Positions 62,714 through 64,000 of a stretch of 64,000 nucleotides of DNA are shown here, piece after piece (position 1 is the stretch's first letter; each line of letters begins with the position of its first letter). The stretch lies in contig NZLU01000039.1 in assembly GCA_002692725.1 (NCBI GenBank), forward strand, positions 310,001-374,000, in the 5' to 3' direction. A model generated the notes under the pieces. It had not been told where the DNA came from. It saw nothing but the letters and a program-made list of their open reading frames with translations, and did not search any database. A program made the position numbers and the translations under genes. Source of the stretch: Ponticaulis sp. (GTDB taxonomy: Bacteria > Pseudomonadota > Alphaproteobacteria > Caulobacterales > Hyphomonadaceae).

Positions 62714-64000
62714 ATGATTACACAAACCGTCAGACTATCACTCGCACACCGCTTATTTGTGCTTCTCGCCGCATTGGCTCTGTTGGGCTGGGGTGTGTGG
62801 GAAACCTTGAAAATGCCGGTGGACGTGTTCCCGGACCTCACAGCGCCAACTGTTTCGGTGGTCACTGAAGCACATGGCATGGCGCCGGAGGAAGTGGAAA
62901 CACTGATTACCTTCCCGATTGAGACTGCGCTGAATGGTGCATCCGGTGTGCGCCGTGTGAGGTCATCAACATCCGTGGGAAGCTCTGTTGTCTGGGTCGA
63001 TTTTGAGTGGGGCACAGATATCTATCGCGCCCGTCAGATCGTTTCAGAAAAGCTTCAGCTGGTCCGTAGTACGCTGCCACCTGAATTACCGCCGCCTGTT
63101 CTCGCGCCGATTTCTTCCATCATGGGCGAGATTATGTTTATCGCGCTCCGGTCCGACCAGCATGATGCAATGGATATCAGAACTGCTGCCGACTGGACAT
63201 TGCGTCGTCGTCTTCTGGCAACGCCCGGTGTGGCTCAGGTTATCCCAATCGGCGGTGATGTTCGTCAGTATCAGGTGCTAGTCGAGCCTGACCGTCTCGC
63301 TGCTTATGGCCTGACACTCACCGAAGTGACTGAGGCGGTCGCTGAGTCTAATGAAAATTCGTCCGCTGGATTTGTCGCGCAAGGTGGACAGGAATACCTC
63401 ATCACCGGCGTGGGCCGTGCTCAGTCGGTAGCCGACATTGCTGGTACGCCTGTTGGTGTGCGTGATGGTGTACCGATCCTCGTCAGCGATGTTGCAAGTG
63501 TCGAAATTGGCCCAGCCATCGTGCGTGGCACAGGTGCTTATAACGGCGAAGCTGCGGTGATTATCGGCATTCAGAAACAGCCTGACGCCAACACACTTGA
63601 ACTCACTGCTGCTCTCGATCAGGTGTTTGAGGAAGTTCAGGCGACATTGCCTGAAGGCATGACCATTCAGACCGAACTATTCCGTCAGGCCGACTTCATC
63701 ACGATCGCGTTGGAGAACGTTAGTCATGCGCTACGCGATGGTGCAATTCTTGTGATCCTTATCGTGTTCGCCTTCCTCTTAAGCTGGCGCGCTACTCTGA
63801 TCTCTCTTCTTGCGATCCCGCTTTCGCTCATCACGACAGTCCTTGTGATGAAAGTGATGGGCGCGACCATCAACACCATGACGCTAGGCGGTATGGCCAT
63901 TGCGCTCGGTGCGCTCGTGGATGACGCGATCATTGTCGTGGAGAATGTCACTCGTAGGCTGAGAGAGAACTCCTCCAGCTCTAACCCGAAACCAACGCTG
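62714..64000 (+). CDS. czcA: CzcA-type heavy-metal RND transporter, C-terminus outside the window
   Basis: The first 429 residues of an HME-RND pump. N-terminal helix RLFVLLAALALLGWGVW, then MPVDVFPDLTAPTVSVVTEA and EEVETLITFPIETALNG, the standard HME start. The second helix region ends GGMAIALGALVDDAIIVVENV, where paired Asp residues match the proton-relay motif of HME-RND proteins. The whole pump should be about 1,040 residues. Which metal (Zn, Cd, Co, Ni, Cu or Ag) cannot be judged without the later helices. Confidence 0.95.
   Translation, partial: MITQTVRLSLAHRLFVLLAALALLGWGVWETLKMPVDVFPDLTAPTVSVVTEAHGMAPEEVETLITFPIETALNGASGVRRVRSSTSVGSSVVWVDFEWGTDIYRARQIVSEKLQLVRSTLPPELPPPVLAPISSIMGEIMFIALRSDQHDAMDIRTAADWTLRRRLLATPGVAQVIPIGGDVRQYQVLVEPDRLAAYGLTLTEVTEAVAESNENSSAGFVAQGGQEYLITGVGRAQSVADIAGTPVGVRDGVPILVSDVASVEIGPAIVRGTGAYNGEAAVIIGIQKQPDANTLELTAALDQVFEEVQATLPEGMTIQTELFRQADFITIALENVSHALRDGAILVILIVFAFLLSWRATLISLLAIPLSLITTVLVMKVMGATINTMTLGGMAIALGALVDDAIIVVENVTRRLRENSSSSNPKPTL

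Larger units (their letters stand above)
53949..64000. mobile_element. Left part of a putative integrative element in tRNA-Val
   Basis: The tRNA fragment's 3' end points left, so the inserted DNA lies to its right and the restored complete tRNA-Val should sit beyond the window. Contents fit: a leftward cluster of poorly known genes including a HUH endonuclease and a TIR-like protein, then a metal-efflux operon. No integrase is visible in the window; it would be expected near the other end. The extent is inferred. Confidence 0.55.

Noticed and set aside
1..64000. CRISPR arrays, rRNA genes, complete insertion sequences, riboswitches
   Set aside because: I looked for regularly spaced repeats, rRNA signatures, transposase genes with terminal repeats and familiar riboswitch cores and saw none.

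Overview
The window reads as a chromosomal segment of a marine-type alphaproteobacterium, most likely a member of the Hyphomonadaceae/Maricaulales (inference). Grounds for this are a moderately high GC content, System I cytochrome c maturation genes, an S46 dipeptidyl-peptidase, a TonB receptor followed by a TPR-sulfotransferase, several Tat or lipoprotein-exported hydrolases, and osmoprotectant uptake genes. Most of the window (1 to about 53.9 kb) looks like core or long-resident DNA. The last 10 kb looks like the left end of an integrated element.

Region by region: 1-6.2 kb holds a cadherin-like lipoprotein (cut by the window edge), a Sel1-type protein, an arsenic pair (acr3-arsC), two DUF3365 lipoproteins (one with a broken haem motif) and a GNAT acetyltransferase. 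6.2-11.9 kb holds a TIR-nSTAND ATPase with a membrane anchor and a GmrSD-like DUF262/DUF1524 nuclease, a possible small defence cluster. 12-20.5 kb is a mix: a bacterial voltage-gated channel, a fasciclin protein, a TerB-DnaJ protein, tRNA-Leu(CAA) with repeats beside it, a Tat-exported PLP enzyme, a secreted nuclease and a BrkB protein. 20.5-26.2 kb is a proline block: putP, proA, proC and divergent proB, with a MarR regulator. 27.5-34 kb carries an S46 peptidase and ccmF-G-H-I. 34-49.5 kb carries a pseudokinase-FGE fusion, a TadG/VWA protein, an esterase, a BCCT transporter, the TonB receptor with its TPR-sulfotransferase and MarR, and a first BlaI/M56 pair. 49.6-53.7 kb is decaying: an esterase with an in-frame stop, and a PAS-GAF histidine kinase with one stop and three frameshifts next to two intact receiver proteins.

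At 53,949-53,998 lies the 3' half of a tRNA-Val(GAC) without its 5' half. This is the scar expected at the distal end of an element integrated into that tRNA, and its orientation puts the element to the right. That element carries a leftward block of unfamiliar small genes (DUF6641-like, a TIR-like PF10137 protein with a translationally coupled 94-aa partner, a DUF6626-like protein, a 242-aa unknown and a minimal HUH endonuclease). It also carries a rightward metal-resistance operon: a small lipoprotein, a BlaI-type repressor, an M56 metallopeptidase with a His/Cys-rich loop, then CzcC-CzcB-CzcA. CzcA runs off the right edge.

The most interesting candidates are the metal-efflux operon apparently governed by a BlaR-like protease carrying its own metal-binding loop, the TIR-like gene pair in the HUH element, the TIR-nSTAND protein with an unrecognised C-terminal region, and the pseudokinase-FGE fusion. 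All functional statements are predictions from reading the sequence; no database search was run.
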